Positions 1-7,993 of a stretch of DNA of 36,537 nt are shown piece by piece. The stretch lies in the NCBI RefSeq assembly GCF_017351175.1, contig NZ_JAFMPN010000011.1, positions 138,101 to 174,637 of the forward strand. The letters are read 5' to 3'. The first letter of the stretch is position 1. Each line of letters begins with the position of its first letter. A program made the position numbers and the translations under genes. A model generated the notes under the pieces. The model was given only the letters and a program-made list of their open reading frames with translations. It made no database searches and was not told the origin of the DNA. The stretch comes from Desulfovibrio sp. Huiquan2017 (GTDB taxonomy: Bacteria; Desulfobacterota; Desulfovibrionia; Desulfovibrionales; Desulfovibrionaceae).

Positions 1-95
1 CCGGGGGAAGGGGAAGGAAGACCCTTTGAAAAGGGCTTTTCCTTCCCCTTCCCCCGGACCCCCATCCCCATCCTTTCCTAAACTTTTTGTTGCCG
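1..95. repeat. Intergenic palindromic repeat, copy 1
   Basis: Bases 1-18 pair perfectly with 40-57 (18 bp, purine-rich left arm), and an inner stem CCCTTT/AAAGGG (22-27 with 30-35) continues it. The right arm is followed by GGACCCCC and a pyrimidine-rich tail ending near AAACTTTTTG at about 81-90. The element at 32395-32445 has the same layout: a G/A-rich stem, then GGAC-CCC, then a CC-AAA-TTT tail. It may be the terminator of a gene upstream of the window, a dispersed repeat, or both. Bases 96-281 show nothing else I can name. Confidence 0.6.
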
Positions 96-281
96 CTTCG
101 CGGGGGGACTCCGCTACGGTCCGCAACCAAACACATTGCCCCCCGCGTCAATCTCCAAACCAGCAGATTTAAGCGCACGGCGTTCACCCTCCGCCACCAC
201 GCCCTGGAGCGATGAGGATGCCGCAAGCACCCTACAGCGGCTCTCCCCCCGTACCCAAAAGCCGCAGCCCCCACCCCAAAA

Positions 282-338
282 CTGTCACTGAGCTTTCGAA
301 TGCGTGTCACGAAGATGTAACATGGCGGGTCTATCACT
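282..338 (+). promoter_or_regulatory. Pho box array and promoter of pstSCA
   Basis: Four 7-mers lie exactly 11 bp apart: CTGTCAC (282-288), CTTTCGA (293-299), GTGTCAC (304-310) and ATGTAAC (315-321). This is the geometry of two consecutive PhoB boxes (7-bp repeats with 4-bp spacers). A -10-like TATCAC (332-337) follows 10 bp after the last repeat, the normal arrangement where PhoB stands in for the -35 element. The second unit is the weakest match. Predicted PhoB-activated promoter for phosphate starvation. Confidence 0.75.
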
Positions 339-396
339 ACGTCACACGTCGACGAGGAATAGTTTTCCATCATAATTTTTAAGGAAGGTACTTCTG

Positions 397-1206
397 ATGA
401 AAAAATTGCTCATTGCTTTCGTGACGCTGGCCGTGTTGAGCGTTTCCGCTCTGTCCTTTGCCGCGGAAATCCGCGTCAAGGGTTCCACCACCGTTGACCC
501 GGCCATGAAGAAATTGGTGGCCGCCTACCAGACCGCCAATCCGGGCGTGAATTTCTCCATCTCCGCCACTGGTTCCGGCGACGGCGCCAAAGCGATCATC
601 AACAAGACCGCCGACATCGGCATGATGTCCCGTCCCATGAAGGACGCCGAGATCAAGAAATGCCAGGCCAACGGCATCGAGCCCGTGCGCACCATCATCG
701 CCCTGGACTGCATCGTGCCCATCGTGCACCCCTCCAACCCGATCACCGCCCTGACCACCGCCCAGCTCAAGGACATCTACCAGGATAAGATCAACAACTG
801 GAAGCAGCTCGGCGGCAACGACGGCATGATCGCCCTGTTCTCCCGCGAGACCAACTCCGGCACCTACGAGGTCTGGGAGCAGAAGGTCATGCAGAAGGAA
901 GACGAGAACGACCTGGTTTCCCGCATGCCCTCCAACGCCGCCATGGCCGCCAAGATCGCCGGCAACAAGAACGGCATCGGCTACGTGGGCCTCGGCTTCC
1001 TGAACCCGAAGATCAAGGGCCTGTCCGTCAACGGCATCGTGCCCTCCGTCAAGACCGGCGCCGACGGCTCCTACCCGCTGGCCCGCAAGCTGAACCTCTA
1101 CACCGGCGGCAAGCCTTCCGGCGAAGTGGCCAAGTTCATCTCCTTCGCGATGTCCCCGGCCGGCCAGAAGATCATCGCCGAAGTCGGCTTCGTCCCGGTC
1201 CAGTAG
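397..1206 (+). CDS. pstS: Phosphate ABC transporter, periplasmic phosphate-binding protein
   Basis: Periplasmic receptor that captures orthophosphate and delivers it to the PstC/PstA channel. The 269-residue product begins with a classic signal peptide (MKK, hydrophobic run, cleavage near SFAA-E at residues 22-24). The mature start KGSTTVDPAM, then SATGSGDGAKA and the SRETNSGTYE segment are the phosphate-binding loops of the PstS family. The start is fixed by AAGGAAGG at 381-388. It is the first gene of a pstSCA operon downstream of a Pho box array. A hairpin between pstS and pstC probably lets pstS be expressed above the permease genes. At 269 residues it belongs to the shorter PstS subtype. 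Confidence 0.95.
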   Translation: MKKLLIAFVTLAVLSVSALSFAAEIRVKGSTTVDPAMKKLVAAYQTANPGVNFSISATGSGDGAKAIINKTADIGMMSRPMKDAEIKKCQANGIEPVRTIIALDCIVPIVHPSNPITALTTAQLKDIYQDKINNWKQLGGNDGMIALFSRETNSGTYEVWEQKVMQKEDENDLVSRMPSNAAMAAKIAGNKNGIGYVGLGFLNPKIKGLSVNGIVPSVKTGADGSYPLARKLNLYTGGKPSGEVAKFISFAMSPAGQKIIAEVGFVPVQ

Positions 1207-1236
1207 CGAAACGCCAACCGGCAAGGAACTCAACTC

Positions 1237-1266
1237 CCCGTCGGGGCGGCGCTCCGCCCCGACGGG
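1237..1266 (+). terminator. Hairpin between pstS and pstC
   Basis: A perfect 13-bp stem (CCCGTCGGGGCGG, 1237-1249, with 1254-1266) and a 4-base loop CGCT lie between the pstS stop and the pstC ribosome binding site. No T tract follows, so partial termination or protection of the upstream pstS message is more likely than full termination. Confidence 0.6.
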
Positions 1267-1291
1267 TTCACGCATCAAAGGCGGCCAGCAT

Positions 1292-2218
1292 ATGCTCGTT
1301 TCTCGGTCCACCAAGGAAAAGCTCATCCGGGGCATGTTCCTGCTCTGCGCCAGCGCCTCGATCCTCGCCCTCGGGCTGATCATGTACTTCCTGATCTCCG
1401 AGGCCCTGCCCACGTTTACCGGCTTCGACGCCATGGGCGAAAAGATCAGCGGGCTGAATTTCTTCGACTTCATCTTCGGCAGCCAGTGGCGGCCCATCTC
1501 CTCGCATCCGCGATGGGGCATCCTGCCGCTGATCATGGGTTCCTTCTGGGTCACCCTGCTCTCCTCGCTCATCGCCATCCCGCTGGGCATCATGACCGCG
1601 GTCTACCTGGCCGAGATAGCGCCCCACAAGGTGCGCGAGATCGTCAAGCCCATGGTCGAGCTGCTGGCCTCCCTGCCGTCGGTGGTCATCGGCTTCTTCG
1701 GCCTGGCTGTGGTCGCGCCTATCCTGCTTGAAGTCTTCAACATCCGCTTCGGCGTGAACATGCTCAACGCCTCGATCATGCTCGCCTTCATGGCCGTGCC
1801 GACCATCACCTCCATCGCCGAGGACGCCATCCACTCGGTGCCCGCCGAGGTCCGCGAGGGGTCCCTGGCCCTCGGCGCGACCCGGTTCGAGACCATCTGG
1901 CGCGTGGTCCTGCCCGCATCCCTGTCCGGGCTGTCCACGGCGGTCATCCTGGGCATGTCGCGGTCCATCGGCGAAACCATGGTCGTACTCATGGTCGCGG
2001 GCGGCGCGGCGCGCATCCCGACCTCCATCTTCGACCCGGTCCGTCCCATGCCCGCCTCCATCGCGGCCGAGATGGGCGAGACCAGCTTCGGCCTGGAGCG
2101 GCACTACTTCGCCCTATTCGCCATCGCCATGGTGCTGTTCATCATCACCTTTCTCTTCAACCTCCTGGCCGACCACATAGCCCACAAATACAAACAGGTC
2201 GGCTCGGCCAGCCTCTAG
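1292..2218 (+). CDS. pstC: Phosphate ABC transporter permease PstC
   Basis: Inner-membrane permease subunit that forms the phosphate channel with PstA. The 308-residue product has about six hydrophobic segments, at roughly 15-35, 83-108, 128-150, 160-180, 225-245 and 271-295. The cytoplasmic EAA loop that docks the ATPase is visible around 187-215 (REGSLALGATRFETIWRVVLP), followed by SRSIGETM, typical of PstC. AAAGGCGG about 10 bases upstream supports the ATG at 1292. The pstA gene starts 10 bases after the stop, so the two are translated from one message. The ATPase partner PstB is not encoded in the window. Confidence 0.93.
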   Translation: MLVSRSTKEKLIRGMFLLCASASILALGLIMYFLISEALPTFTGFDAMGEKISGLNFFDFIFGSQWRPISSHPRWGILPLIMGSFWVTLLSSLIAIPLGIMTAVYLAEIAPHKVREIVKPMVELLASLPSVVIGFFGLAVVAPILLEVFNIRFGVNMLNASIMLAFMAVPTITSIAEDAIHSVPAEVREGSLALGATRFETIWRVVLPASLSGLSTAVILGMSRSIGETMVVLMVAGGAARIPTSIFDPVRPMPASIAAEMGETSFGLERHYFALFAIAMVLFIITFLFNLLADHIAHKYKQVGSASL

Positions 2219-2228
2219 GAATAAGGAC

Positions 2229-3161
2229 ATGTCCGAAATGGCAAGCACCGAAATGACCCTGAACGGCTCCAACATACCGGACACCCCGGGCCTGCGCTTC
2301 CGGCGCAAGGCCACCCAGGAGGTCTGGTTCACCATGTTCCGGATCGCCGTGGCCATCAACGCCCTGGCCCTGTTCATCATCGTCGGCTACATGGTCTACT
2401 ACGGGTTACCGGCCATCTCCTGGGATTTCCTGACCACCAAACCCACCGAGGGCGGCCTGGCGGGCGGCATCTTCCCGTGCATCGTGGGCACGTTCTACCT
2501 CTCCCTGGGGTCCATGGCCCTGGCCCTGCCCCTGGGCGTGGCCGCGGCCATCTACCTGCACGAATACGCCACGCCCGGCCCGTTCATGCGCGTGGTCAGG
2601 CTGTGCATCAACAACCTGGCGGGCGTGCCGTCCGTGGTCTTCGGCCTCTTCGGCATGGCCTTCTTCGTGGCTGGCCGCGACCTCGGCGGCATGGGCATGG
2701 GCGTATCCGTGGCCTCGGGCTGTATGACGCTCGCCGTACTCATACTGCCGGTCATCATCGGCACCTCGGAAGAGGCCCTCAGGAGCGTGCCCGACACCTA
2801 CCGCGAGGCCTCGCTCGGACTGGGCGCGACCAAATGGCAGACCATCTTCCGGGTCGTCCTACCCTCGGCCATGCCCGGCGTGCTGACCGGCTCCATCCTG
2901 TCCATCTCCCGCGCGGCGGGCGAGACCGCGGCGATCATGTTCACGGCGGCGGCCAGCTACAACCCGACCCTGCCGGGTTCCGTCTTCGACGAGGTCATGG
3001 CCCTGCCCTACCAGATCTATTCCCTGTCCGTTTCCTCCACCGACCCCGAGGCCACGCTGCCTCTCCAATACGGCACCTCGCTCGTGCTGGTGGCTTTGGT
3101 TCTGGGCATGAACCTGGTGGCCATTATGCTGCGCTCCCACCTGCGCAAAAAACTCGGTTAA
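2229..3161 (+). CDS. pstA: Phosphate ABC transporter permease PstA
   Basis: Second channel subunit of the phosphate importer. The 310-residue protein has a longer cytoplasmic N-terminus (about 30 residues) before the first membrane segment. Further hydrophobic segments lie near 85-105, 130-150, 160-180, 225-245 and 280-300. The EAA loop (REASLGLGATKWQTIFRVVLP) and SRAAGETAAIMFTAA are hallmark PstA sequences. It is the last gene of the operon: a 23-bp stem hairpin follows 8 bases after the stop, so pstB and phoU, which usually come next, are absent here. Confidence 0.93.
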   Translation: MSEMASTEMTLNGSNIPDTPGLRFRRKATQEVWFTMFRIAVAINALALFIIVGYMVYYGLPAISWDFLTTKPTEGGLAGGIFPCIVGTFYLSLGSMALALPLGVAAAIYLHEYATPGPFMRVVRLCINNLAGVPSVVFGLFGMAFFVAGRDLGGMGMGVSVASGCMTLAVLILPVIIGTSEEALRSVPDTYREASLGLGATKWQTIFRVVLPSAMPGVLTGSILSISRAAGETAAIMFTAAASYNPTLPGSVFDEVMALPYQIYSLSVSSTDPEATLPLQYGTSLVLVALVLGMNLVAIMLRSHLRKKLG

Positions 3162-3169
3162 TTCCCACT

Positions 3170-3219
3170 CCAATGCAGAAGCCCCCGCACCGAAATCGGT
3201 GCGGGGGCTTCTGCATTGG
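3170..3219. terminator. Bidirectional terminator after pstA
   Basis: A perfect 23-bp stem (3170-3192 with 3197-3219) and a 4-base loop AAAT lie between pstA and the convergent glycosyltransferase gene. A short CTTTTC follows on the plus strand. The length and perfection of the stem suggest termination from both sides. Confidence 0.85.
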
Positions 3220-3318
3220 CCCACCTTTTCCCGCGAAACGAAAACATCCCGCGCCGACGCGTATGTGCGGAATGCGGGGGACGCCCGCCCGGCCCCTCCC
3301 CGAACAGCGAACGGGCGG

Positions 3319-4401
3319 CTACAGCCCCGCGTATAGCCGGGCATAATCACCGACCATACGGTCCACGGCGAATTTCCGGCTACCGGACAGGAAGGCCTCG
3401 CGGCCGATCTGACGGACCAGGGAGCGGCTGGACAGGACGGACAGGGCGGCTTCCACGAACTGATCACGGTCGCCCGGCGGCACAAGCATGCCGGTCAGGC
3501 GGTCCACGATCTGCTCGGGCACGCCGCCCACGCCATAGGCCACCACGGGCAGCCCGGCGGCCATGGCCTCCAGCACGACCAGGGAGTGATTGTCCGCGCG
3601 GGTGGGATAAAGCAGAGCATCGGACGCGGCCATGAGCAGAGCGAGCTTGGCGCGGTCCACGTAGGGCCAGAGGATGAAGTCGTCGTGCCGCTCCTCGCGG
3701 TCCCCGCCCACGGCGAAGCAGACCAGATCGGGCAGCGCCTTTTTGAGACGTTTCCAAATGTCCTGCCAGGTGTCGCCGGACTTGTAGGCCGCATTCATGC
3801 CGCCATGGGCCGCGAACAAGGCCACGCGCGCGGCCGGGTGGATGCCCAGCGCCTTGCGCGCGTCGTTCTTGGAGCGCAGCCCCACGGGCCAGGGGATGCC
3901 GTTGGGGATGATCTTGACCGGACGGAACAGATGGGTCTTGGCCAGCCGGGCCAGCCAGCGGGACGGGGCCACCAGGACCGGGTCCAGCCGCTGGATCTCG
4001 GCCAGCTTGCGCCGGCGCAGACCGTCGGCGTCCGGAAAATTGCGCGGGCAGGGAGCGGCGCAGCCGTCCTCGCCCAGGGGACAATCCAGGGGGTAGGGAC
4101 AACCGCCGGTGAACAGCTCGCAATCGTGCAGGGTGACGACCGTCTTAACGCCCGTGGGGATGGACCCGAGCAGGGCGGGCCAATTGCCGGTGCAATGCAC
4201 GTGAGCGATGACGTCCTCGGGCAAGCGCACGCCGAACTCCTCGGGCGGAATGGCCGTGCCGTCGGCCTTCTCGGCCAGTTCAAAGGACAACTCCGCCTCG
4301 ACCCCGTGTCGCCGCAACCCCTGAAGCAGCAGCCGGGCCACGCGGGTGGCGCCGCCGCTCGCTTCCAGGCCGGTATGATGATGGACCGGGGGCAGGGTCA
4401 T
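3319..4401 (-). CDS. Glycosyltransferase, GT4 family (GT-B fold)
   Basis: Predicted retaining glycosyltransferase that adds a sugar from a nucleotide-sugar donor, probably to a surface polysaccharide or lipid. The 360-residue product has an N-terminal acceptor domain with a cysteine-rich stretch beginning LHDCELFTGGCPYPLDC (about residues 90-125), a pattern known in GT4 enzymes of the colanic-acid/O-antigen type. The C-terminal donor domain carries LEAMAAGLPVVAYGVGG around residues 277-293. The usual E-x7-E donor motif is D-x7-E here (D270, E278). The start lies 3 bases after the stop of the upstream acetyltransferase gene, so the two form one transcription unit. The acceptor and sugar cannot be told from sequence. 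Confidence 0.85.
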   Translation of the reverse strand: MTLPPVHHHTGLEASGGATRVARLLLQGLRRHGVEAELSFELAEKADGTAIPPEEFGVRLPEDVIAHVHCTGNWPALLGSIPTGVKTVVTLHDCELFTGGCPYPLDCPLGEDGCAAPCPRNFPDADGLRRRKLAEIQRLDPVLVAPSRWLARLAKTHLFRPVKIIPNGIPWPVGLRSKNDARKALGIHPAARVALFAAHGGMNAAYKSGDTWQDIWKRLKKALPDLVCFAVGGDREERHDDFILWPYVDRAKLALLMAASDALLYPTRADNHSLVVLEAMAAGLPVVAYGVGGVPEQIVDRLTGMLVPPGDRDQFVEAALSVLSSRSLVRQIGREAFLSGSRKFAVDRMVGDYARLYAGL

Positions 4402-4404
4402 GGC

Positions 4405-7110
4405 CTAAAGGACCGCCTTCTCCATGTCCAGGGTCATGTCCACCAGGTCCGGGTCATGCGGATCGGGCGCGATCTCGAAGCCGAACTTCCGGGACAACCC
4501 CTGCATGGCCTTGTTTTCGAGCATGGTCTGGCCGGTGAGCAGCCTGGTGCCGCGCTCCCTGGTGTACTGGATGCCCTTGTAAAAGAGCATGGCCCCCAAC
4601 CCTTCGCCCTTGAGATCCGAACGGACCACAATGGCGAATTCCGCCTCGGAGTTGTCGGGCTTGGTGTTGGTGCGCATGACCCCGAGCGTCTCGGGTTCGC
4701 CCCGCTCGTCCAAGGCCGTGGCGATGAAGGCCATCTCCCGGTCGTAGTCGATCTGGGTGAAACGGGCGATGTCCTTGTGGTCGAACTCGCGCTGAACCAC
4801 GCCGAAGAACCGCAACCGCAGATCCTCGTCCGAGAGGCTGGCCAGAAAGACGCGATGGGTCTCCTCGTCCTCGGGTCGGATGGGCCGCAGGGTGACCTGG
4901 CGGCCGGACTTCAGGGTGACGCACTCCTCAAGTTCGCGGGGATAGGGGCGGATGGCCAACCGGGACTCGCCCGTGCCGTCAAAGGGCGCGATGTCGATCT
5001 TGGCGTCCAGGGCGAGCACGCCTTCGGAATCGGCATAGAGCGGGTTGATGTCGATGGCCGTGATCTGGGGCACGTCCACGATGAGCTGGGATATCTGAAT
5101 GATCGTCAGACAGATATCGTCGATGTCCGCCGGAGCGTGGGACGGGGTCCCCTTGAGCAAGGTGCTGATGCGCGTGCGCGAAACCAGTTCGCGGGCCAGG
5201 GACATGGACAGGGGCGGCAGGGTCAGGGCCTGGTCCTGGATCATCTCGCGGGCCATGCCGCCGTGGCCGAACAGCAGCACCGGGCCGAAGGTCCGGTCCA
5301 GGTGGGCGGACACGGACAGTTCGTGCGCGCCGGGCCTGCGCCCCATCTTCTGAACCGTAAAGCCCTCGATGTAGGCGTCGGGCCGCTCCCGGGTGCAACG
5401 GGCCAGGATGGAGGCCGCGCCCTCCCAGACGCGCTCGGGCGTTTCCAGGTCCAGGAGCACGCCGCCCACGTCGTAGGGCTGGGGAACCTGCGGGCTCCGG
5501 AGCTTCAGGGCCACGGGGTAACCCAGGGCGTCGGCCGCTATGACCGCCTCCTTGGCGGACACGGCGATGCGCGTCTCGACCACGGGGATGCCGTAGGCGG
5601 CCAGGATGTCCTTGGCCTCGGGCTCGGTCAGGGCCTTGCGCCCGTTGTCCAGGGCGTTGCGCACGATCTTCCTTGCCCGGGCCGTATCCGGGAAGAAGTC
5701 CGTGGGCAGGGAGTCCGGGGTCTCGATGAGCATATCCTGGTTGTGCAGGTACTCGGCCATGTACAGGAAGGCCTGTACCGCCTGGGTGGGGGTCTCGTAG
5801 GTGGGGATGCCTGCGTTGCGGAAGATCTCCCGGGCCTGCCCGGCCTTGCCCGAGCCGAGCCATGCGGTCAGGACCATGCGCCGGACCCGCTTCAGGGAAT
5901 CGCGGATGGCCTCGGCCACCTCCACGTCCGGCTGGGCGGCCCAGGGCACGTGCATGGCCAGGATGCCGTTGGAATTCTTATCCTTGATGAGCAGCTTGAG
6001 GACTTCGGAATAGGCCTTGCCGTCGGCATTGAAGGGGATGTCCACGGGATTGGCCCGAGACCAGTTGCCCGCGCCGAGCACGTTGTCGATGCCCTTGATG
6101 GTCTCCTCGGACAGAGGGGCCATCTCGCCGCCGCCGACCAGCAGCCGGTCGGCGGCCAGGATGCCCGCGCTGGTCCCGTTGGTCAGGATGGTCAGCTTGC
6201 GGCCGTAGACCTGGCGGGGCGTGGACAGGGTCTGGGCCGCGTCGAACAGGCCGTCGATGTCCGCAACCCGGAGCATGCCCGCCCGGCGGAAGGCCACATC
6301 GTATATCTCGTCGGAATGGCGGCCGTCGCCGGTCTCGCGCAGCTTGAGGTCGCCGAGCACGGTGTCCAGGGCCTGGCCCGGCCGGATGACCAGGACCGGC
6401 TTGTTGCGCGAGGCGGCCCGGGCCGCGGACATGAACTCGCGGGCATCCTTGATGGATTCCACGTAAAGCATGATGGACCGGGTCAGCGGGTCCGAGCCGA
6501 GGTAGTCGAGGATGTCGGCGAAGGTCACGTCGATGCGGCTGCCCAGCGCGACCATATGCGAAAAGCCCACGCCCTTGTCGATGGCCCAGTCCAGGACCGT
6601 GGCGAAGAGTGAATCCGACTGCGAGATGAAGGCCACCTTGCCCGGCTCCACCCGGGCGTGGGCCAGGGAGGCGTTCAGGTTCAGCGACGGGACCATGAAT
6701 CCCAGGGACTTGGGCCCGAGGATGCGGATCTCCGGCGGCCGAGCGATGGACAGAATGGTGGATTTGATGTCCTGGCTTTCTTCGTAGGACATGGAGGCGA
6801 AGCCCGCGCCCATGATCACGGCCGCATGGGTGCCCCGCTCCCTCAGGGAATGAATGACCTCCGGGACCTCGTCCAAGGGCGAACAGACCACGGCCAGGTC
6901 CGGGGTCTTGGGCAGATGCTTGACCGAGGGATAGGTCAGCACCCCGGCTATGGCCTCGGCTTGGGACGAAACCGGCATGACCGGCCCCAGGAACCCCCCG
7001 GCCATGATATTGCGCATGACGATGTTGCCCGCATTCCGGGGATCATTGGTGGCCCCGATGACCGCAACGGAGGTGGGCTTGAAGAGATATTCGAGGTTGG
7101 TGAGGCTCAT
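4405..7110 (-). CDS. Pat-type protein lysine acetyltransferase (ADP-forming acyl-CoA synthetase-like + GNAT)
   Basis: A 901-residue protein in the arrangement of Salmonella/E. coli Pat (PatZ), which acetylates lysines of enzymes such as acetyl-CoA synthetase. In order: CoA-binding Rossmann domain (about 1-130, with SVAVIGATND), succinyl-CoA-ligase-like domains (about 145-460), ATP-grasp (about 490-715), and GNAT acetyltransferase (about 738-895) with acetyl-CoA loop LKGEGLG (833-839). In active ADP-forming synthetases the phosphorylated histidine lies in an SHTG motif; the aligned stretch here reads RETG, with Glu259 in the histidine position. The synthetase half is therefore probably regulatory, as in Pat. 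ATG at 7110 is chosen for AAGGAG at 7115-7120; the reading frame stays open further upstream, but that part crosses the divergent gene and has no family match. Confidence 0.88.
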   Translation of the reverse strand: MSLTNLEYLFKPTSVAVIGATNDPRNAGNIVMRNIMAGGFLGPVMPVSSQAEAIAGVLTYPSVKHLPKTPDLAVVCSPLDEVPEVIHSLRERGTHAAVIMGAGFASMSYEESQDIKSTILSIARPPEIRILGPKSLGFMVPSLNLNASLAHARVEPGKVAFISQSDSLFATVLDWAIDKGVGFSHMVALGSRIDVTFADILDYLGSDPLTRSIMLYVESIKDAREFMSAARAASRNKPVLVIRPGQALDTVLGDLKLRETGDGRHSDEIYDVAFRRAGMLRVADIDGLFDAAQTLSTPRQVYGRKLTILTNGTSAGILAADRLLVGGGEMAPLSEETIKGIDNVLGAGNWSRANPVDIPFNADGKAYSEVLKLLIKDKNSNGILAMHVPWAAQPDVEVAEAIRDSLKRVRRMVLTAWLGSGKAGQAREIFRNAGIPTYETPTQAVQAFLYMAEYLHNQDMLIETPDSLPTDFFPDTARARKIVRNALDNGRKALTEPEAKDILAAYGIPVVETRIAVSAKEAVIAADALGYPVALKLRSPQVPQPYDVGGVLLDLETPERVWEGAASILARCTRERPDAYIEGFTVQKMGRRPGAHELSVSAHLDRTFGPVLLFGHGGMAREMIQDQALTLPPLSMSLARELVSRTRISTLLKGTPSHAPADIDDICLTIIQISQLIVDVPQITAIDINPLYADSEGVLALDAKIDIAPFDGTGESRLAIRPYPRELEECVTLKSGRQVTLRPIRPEDEETHRVFLASLSDEDLRLRFFGVVQREFDHKDIARFTQIDYDREMAFIATALDERGEPETLGVMRTNTKPDNSEAEFAIVVRSDLKGEGLGAMLFYKGIQYTRERGTRLLTGQTMLENKAMQGLSRKFGFEIAPDPHDPDLVDMTLDMEKAVL

Positions 7111-7266
7111 GTGGCTCCTTGAGATGTCGTGACGGAAGCGATTTAGGCAAAGGATAGCGCCTTTTGCCGCCATGAGGCAACCGCAGAATGGACGCGCCGG
7201 GTCCCTGGTCCCCCAGGCTGGGCGGGTCTTTCCGACGCCGTCCATATAAAGATAAATATACAACCA

Positions 7267-7293
7267 TAAAGTTTTCCATGAAGCGTTCGATAA
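7267..7293 (+). promoter_or_regulatory. Sigma-28 (FliA) promoter of first FlxA-like gene
   Basis: TAAAGTTT (7267-7274), an 11-base spacer, then TTCGATAA (7286-7293). The known FliA consensus is TAAAGTTT-N11-GCCGATAA, so the -35 is exact, the spacing exact and the -10 matches 6 of 8 bases. The gene starts 42 bases downstream. Confidence 0.8.
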
Positions 7294-7335
7294 GGCCCAT
7301 GAGGGGATGTTACACGCAGCAAGGAAGTGTAAACC

Positions 7336-7836
7336 ATGGCTATCGAATCGTTGATGCAACAGACCGGAGCATTCGTAGATACGCTGACCATCAAGCCCGC
7401 AAGCACGGACAAGACCGAGGCCAAAACCGCCATGGAAGCCCGCGTCCCCGAGCAGGGAGACCTCGTGGCCATCTCTGAGGAAGGTCGCGCCTTGGCTGCG
7501 GCCGAAGAATCCGGCGACTCTGAAAAGTCCAAGGATTCCAAGGTGAGCATCGCCGCCGAGCAGCCCGATGAAAGCGAGGAAGAGAGCGAGGTCGACCGGA
7601 TCATCCGCATGCTCAAGGAGCAGATCAAGCGCATCAAGGAAGAGATCAAGGAATTGGAAAACTCGGACCTGCCCGAAAAGCTGAAGCAAACCATGATCCA
7701 GGACAAGCAGGTCATGCTCATGGATTTGAACGACCAGCTGTCCGAAGCTTTGGAGAAAAAAATGAATGCCCTCGGCAGCACCGTGAGCGGCGGCACCCCG
7801 GCCAAGCAATTCGGCAACACGGCCAAAACTTTCTGA
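7336..7836 (+). CDS. FlxA-like coiled-coil protein, copy 1
   Basis: A 166-residue, highly charged soluble protein. Residues 1-50 are a conserved N-terminal block shared with its neighbour. Residues 50-85 are acidic and low-complexity. Residues 85-145 form a coiled coil rich in K/E/I/L heptads, and the tail ends FGNTAKTF. The arrangement resembles the FlxA-like family; E. coli flxA is a FliA-dependent gene of unknown function. A strong FliA-type promoter lies upstream, and AAGGAAG at 7321-7327 is the ribosome binding site. There is no signal peptide. A structural or export-linked role in motility is inference; the biochemical function is unknown. Confidence 0.75.
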   Translation: MAIESLMQQTGAFVDTLTIKPASTDKTEAKTAMEARVPEQGDLVAISEEGRALAAAEESGDSEKSKDSKVSIAAEQPDESEEESEVDRIIRMLKEQIKRIKEEIKELENSDLPEKLKQTMIQDKQVMLMDLNDQLSEALEKKMNALGSTVSGGTPAKQFGNTAKTF

Positions 7837-7872
7837 TCAGAGAAGCCCGCGCCGAGGGCGAACACGCAGTCT

Positions 7873-7906
7873 CGATACGACCGGCCCATTGCGGGCCGGG
7901 CTATCG
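7873..7906 (+). terminator. Hairpin after first FlxA-like gene
   Basis: Inner stem CCGGCCC/GGGCCGG (7881-7887 with 7893-7899), flanked by outer arms CGATA (7873-7877) and TATCG (7902-7906), then GTTTGCC. It separates the two FlxA-like genes, consistent with each having its own promoter. Confidence 0.6.
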
Positions 7907-7921
7907 GTTTGCCAACAGGCA

Positions 7922-7948
7922 TAGAGCGTTCTATAAATTGTCCGGTAA
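7922..7948 (+). promoter_or_regulatory. Sigma-28 (FliA)-like promoter of second FlxA-like gene
   Basis: TAGAGCGT (7922-7929), 11 bases, TCCGGTAA (7941-7948). It matches the FliA consensus at 5 of 8 and 6 of 8 positions with exact spacing. It aligns base for base with the stronger promoter of copy 1, and both are followed at the same distance by the shared string ATGAGGGGATG. Confidence 0.6.
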
Positions 7949-7993
7949 ATCGGATGAGGGGATGCCCATACCAGCAACAAAGGAGTGCGGAAT

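Noticed and set aside
3586..6612. A 1008-codon open frame on the plus strand opposite the glycosyltransferase and acetyltransferase genes
   Set aside because: It runs antisense across two well-recognised genes, is Gly/His/Val/Gln-rich without motifs, and has no ribosome binding site. It is a GC-rich shadow.
7111..7809. N-terminal extension of the Pat-type protein upstream of 7110
   Set aside because: The extra residues run through the FlxA-like gene in antisense, lack family similarity, and a proper ribosome binding site exists for the start at 7110.
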